DNA from: Chitinophagaceae bacterium
GTDB lineage: Bacteria; Bacteroidota; Bacteroidia; Chitinophagales; Chitinophagaceae
Length of the DNA stretch: 64,000 bases
Assembly (NCBI GenBank): GCA_027489035.1
Contig: JAIYAN010000001.1
Coordinates: 62,001 to 126,000, forward strand
Reading direction: 5' to 3'
Shown: in pieces, positions 62,935-64,000 of the stretch
How the letters are laid out: every line of letters begins with the position of its first letter
Position numbering within the stretch: position 1 is the stretch's first letter
Notes under the pieces: model-generated
Database searches by the model: none
The model's input: the letters and a program-made list of their open reading frames with translations, nothing else
What the model was told of the DNA's origin: nothing
Program-made: the position numbers and the translations under genes

Positions 62935-63612
62935 TTATCCATTTATTGATTGATGTGCAAGATTGATATAAAATTTGGTTATGTAATCCGGCGTATTTTG
63001 TTTGTTTGTTAACCGTGGCAAATGTTCTCCGAAAAAAACTTGTAAATGCGCGCCTTCAAAAATGGTAGTCAGCAGCATTTGAGGGTATTTATATTTCGGA
63101 TTAATTTCATTGATAATTTTTGAAACACGTTCAACAAACTGTTTGTAATTTAAAAATGCGCCTTCTTTATTTGACGTGTCAACATCTTTATTTAAGTATG
63201 TCTTAATGGATTCAGAAATGGTAATTTGATGCAATTTATACACTTCAACACCTTCAATGAGGAGATTTTCGTTAGCATTAGACAGAACCAAGGCTATTGA
63301 TTTTTCTAATCTTACAATTGGAGAAGATATATTGGCGATTTCCAAAATCAATCTACATTCCATCCATCCCCAGTACCAAGAAATTAGATAACAAAGCAGT
63401 TGATTTTTACTTTTAAAGTACCTGTAAATAGACGCTTCAGGTGAACCTATAGCATCGCCAAGTTTTTTAAACGTAAACTTTTCAAATCCAAGTTCCGTAA
63501 TCATCTCAACTGAATGAAAAATAATTGTCTTTCCTAATTTACTAGAAAACGGATCGATTTGATATAATCCATCGCTTACTTTTATTTTTAAATTGGGTAA
63601 CAAATTGTCCAT
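62935..63612 (-). CDS. TetR/AcrR-family regulator of the export operon
   Basis: A 225-residue repressor-type protein. The N-terminal helix-turn-helix is visible at residues 28-70 (IIFHSVEMITELGFEKFTFK, KLGDAIGSPEASIYRYFKSK). The ligand-binding domain (residues 80-225) is unlike any subclass I can name. It is first in the operon and is followed 3 bp later by the ABC gene. A perfect 13-bp palindrome beside its own promoter box is the probable operator, so it likely represses itself and the exporter. Confidence 0.92.
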   Translation of the reverse strand: MDNLLPNLKIKVSDGLYQIDPFSSKLGKTIIFHSVEMITELGFEKFTFKKLGDAIGSPEASIYRYFKSKNQLLCYLISWYWGWMECRLILEIANISSPIVRLEKSIALVLSNANENLLIEGVEVYKLHQITISESIKTYLNKDVDTSNKEGAFLNYKQFVERVSKIINEINPKYKYPQMLLTTIFEGAHLQVFFGEHLPRLTNKQNTPDYITKFYINLAHQSING

Positions 63613-63628
63613 TTAATTGTATTAAATG

Positions 63629-63649
63629 CAAATATAATAGTATTACTAT
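63629..63649 (-). promoter_or_regulatory. Promoter -7 box and palindromic operator for the TetR-ABC-HlyD-TolC operon
   Basis: On the minus strand TATATTTG (63636-63629) matches TAnnTTTG and lies 16 bp before the ATG at 63612. Directly upstream is the perfect palindrome ATAGTATTACTAT (63637-63649), in the space between -33 and -7 where a repressor would block RNA polymerase. Confidence 0.6.
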
Positions 63650-63720
63650 CATTTTGAAAAATAAATAATTATTAAATTTTGAGAAATAAGAAAAAGGATT
63701 AATAATTCTAATTCGGAGGT

Positions 63721-64000
63721 TTATATAATTTTCTTCAAAAAAACATGACCATCCCAAAAAGTTTTACAAGAATCAAATTGTGATTTCGGCATTTTGAAAT
63801 CTGGGATAGGCATCGCAGACTCACCAGAGAAAGCGGTAATAAATGCGTACCCTTCGGGGATGGGTTTTAAAATTAAGGTACATTGGTTGGTTATGGGTAA
63901 TGTATCAACCAGAATATGCGCCAAAGCATAATTTCGATTTTTCTCTATAAATATTTGAGCTTTTTGCGCTGAAGAAATATCTGCAAGAGACACAACAGCT
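63721..64000 (-). CDS. C-terminal part of an unknown protein (partial at right edge)
   Basis: The minus-strand frame is open from the stop at 63721 to the window edge, at least 92 residues. A GTG at 63993 is the first possible start inside the window, but the frame continues beyond it (AVVSLADISS), so the gene probably starts outside. Visible segments: AQIFIEKNRNYALAHILVDT, LPITNQCTLILKPIPEGYAF, GESAMPIPDFKMPKSQFDSC, KTFWDGHVFLKKII. I do not recognise the family. A single mixed alpha/beta domain is likely. Confidence 0.65.
   Translation of the reverse strand, partial: AVVSLADISSAQKAQIFIEKNRNYALAHILVDTLPITNQCTLILKPIPEGYAFITAFSGESAMPIPDFKMPKSQFDSCKTFWDGHVFLKKII

Overview
The window is a stretch of low-GC chromosome from a member of the Bacteroidota, probably Chitinophagales or a close relative. 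The evidence is a type IX secretion (T9SS) plug protein, a T9SS sorting tail ending a secreted protein, a TamL-type lipidated Omp85 protein, a DUF2723 membrane protein, DUF6728-like and YtxJ proteins, Bacteroidota-type TAnnTTTG promoter boxes, and a tmRNA whose tag reads GNTSYAMAA. Placement below phylum is inference. I see no prophage, insertion sequence, CRISPR array, rRNA or ordinary tRNA gene.

Layout. 1-5535: N-terminal part of a giant secreted CUB/Ig-like repeat protein, minus strand, running off the left edge. 6126-12844: housekeeping and envelope genes (MazG, RlpA-like, L,D-transpeptidase, LpxB, LOG-family protein) plus a 55-residue membrane protein. 12974-18261: a LysR regulator divergent from a four-gene operon (zinc-ribbon DUF6671-like protein, Sua5, dihydroorotase, SbtA-like bicarbonate permease) that shares a bicarbonate/carbamoyl theme. 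18361-25339: PrsW, a 36-residue lipoprotein with YtxJ, a DnaQ-like exonuclease, polyprenol-phosphate mannosyltransferase, an ABC-2 permease, a T9SS cargo protein and a BadF-type kinase. 25463-36186: S41 protease, GH92 mannosidase, T9SS plug protein, LolE-like permease, TrmH-family methyltransferase and TamL. 36199-45087: TruB-ProS, an OmpP1/FadL-like barrel, MiaA and a DUF2723 protein. 45243-48979: a DUF1016 nuclease and a VWA/AAA+ pair. 49193-53474: PlsC-PriA-MurB operon. 53656-54024: tmRNA. 54524-56740: a mostly empty stretch holding one GC-richer FemAB-like gene. 56741-57658: FAS1 lipoprotein. 58415-63612: a TetR-ABC-HlyD-TolC export operon whose ABC ATPase has lost nearly every catalytic motif except Walker A.

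The most unusual non-coding content is a set of repeat families filling many intergenic gaps: a perfect 20-bp palindrome inside a 36-bp identical repeat, GGTTTGAGA/GTTCAAAAGGTT mosaics, TTTTTAC and CTTTGTG/CTTCGTG heptamers, an 18-bp tandem repeat starting inside a stop codon, a cluster of three CGGTTT/AAACCG palindromes, and a roughly 190-bp hairpin repeat in tandem. The strongest candidates for follow-up are the degenerate exporter, the bicarbonate-themed operon, and the repeat module that recurs directly upstream of start codons.
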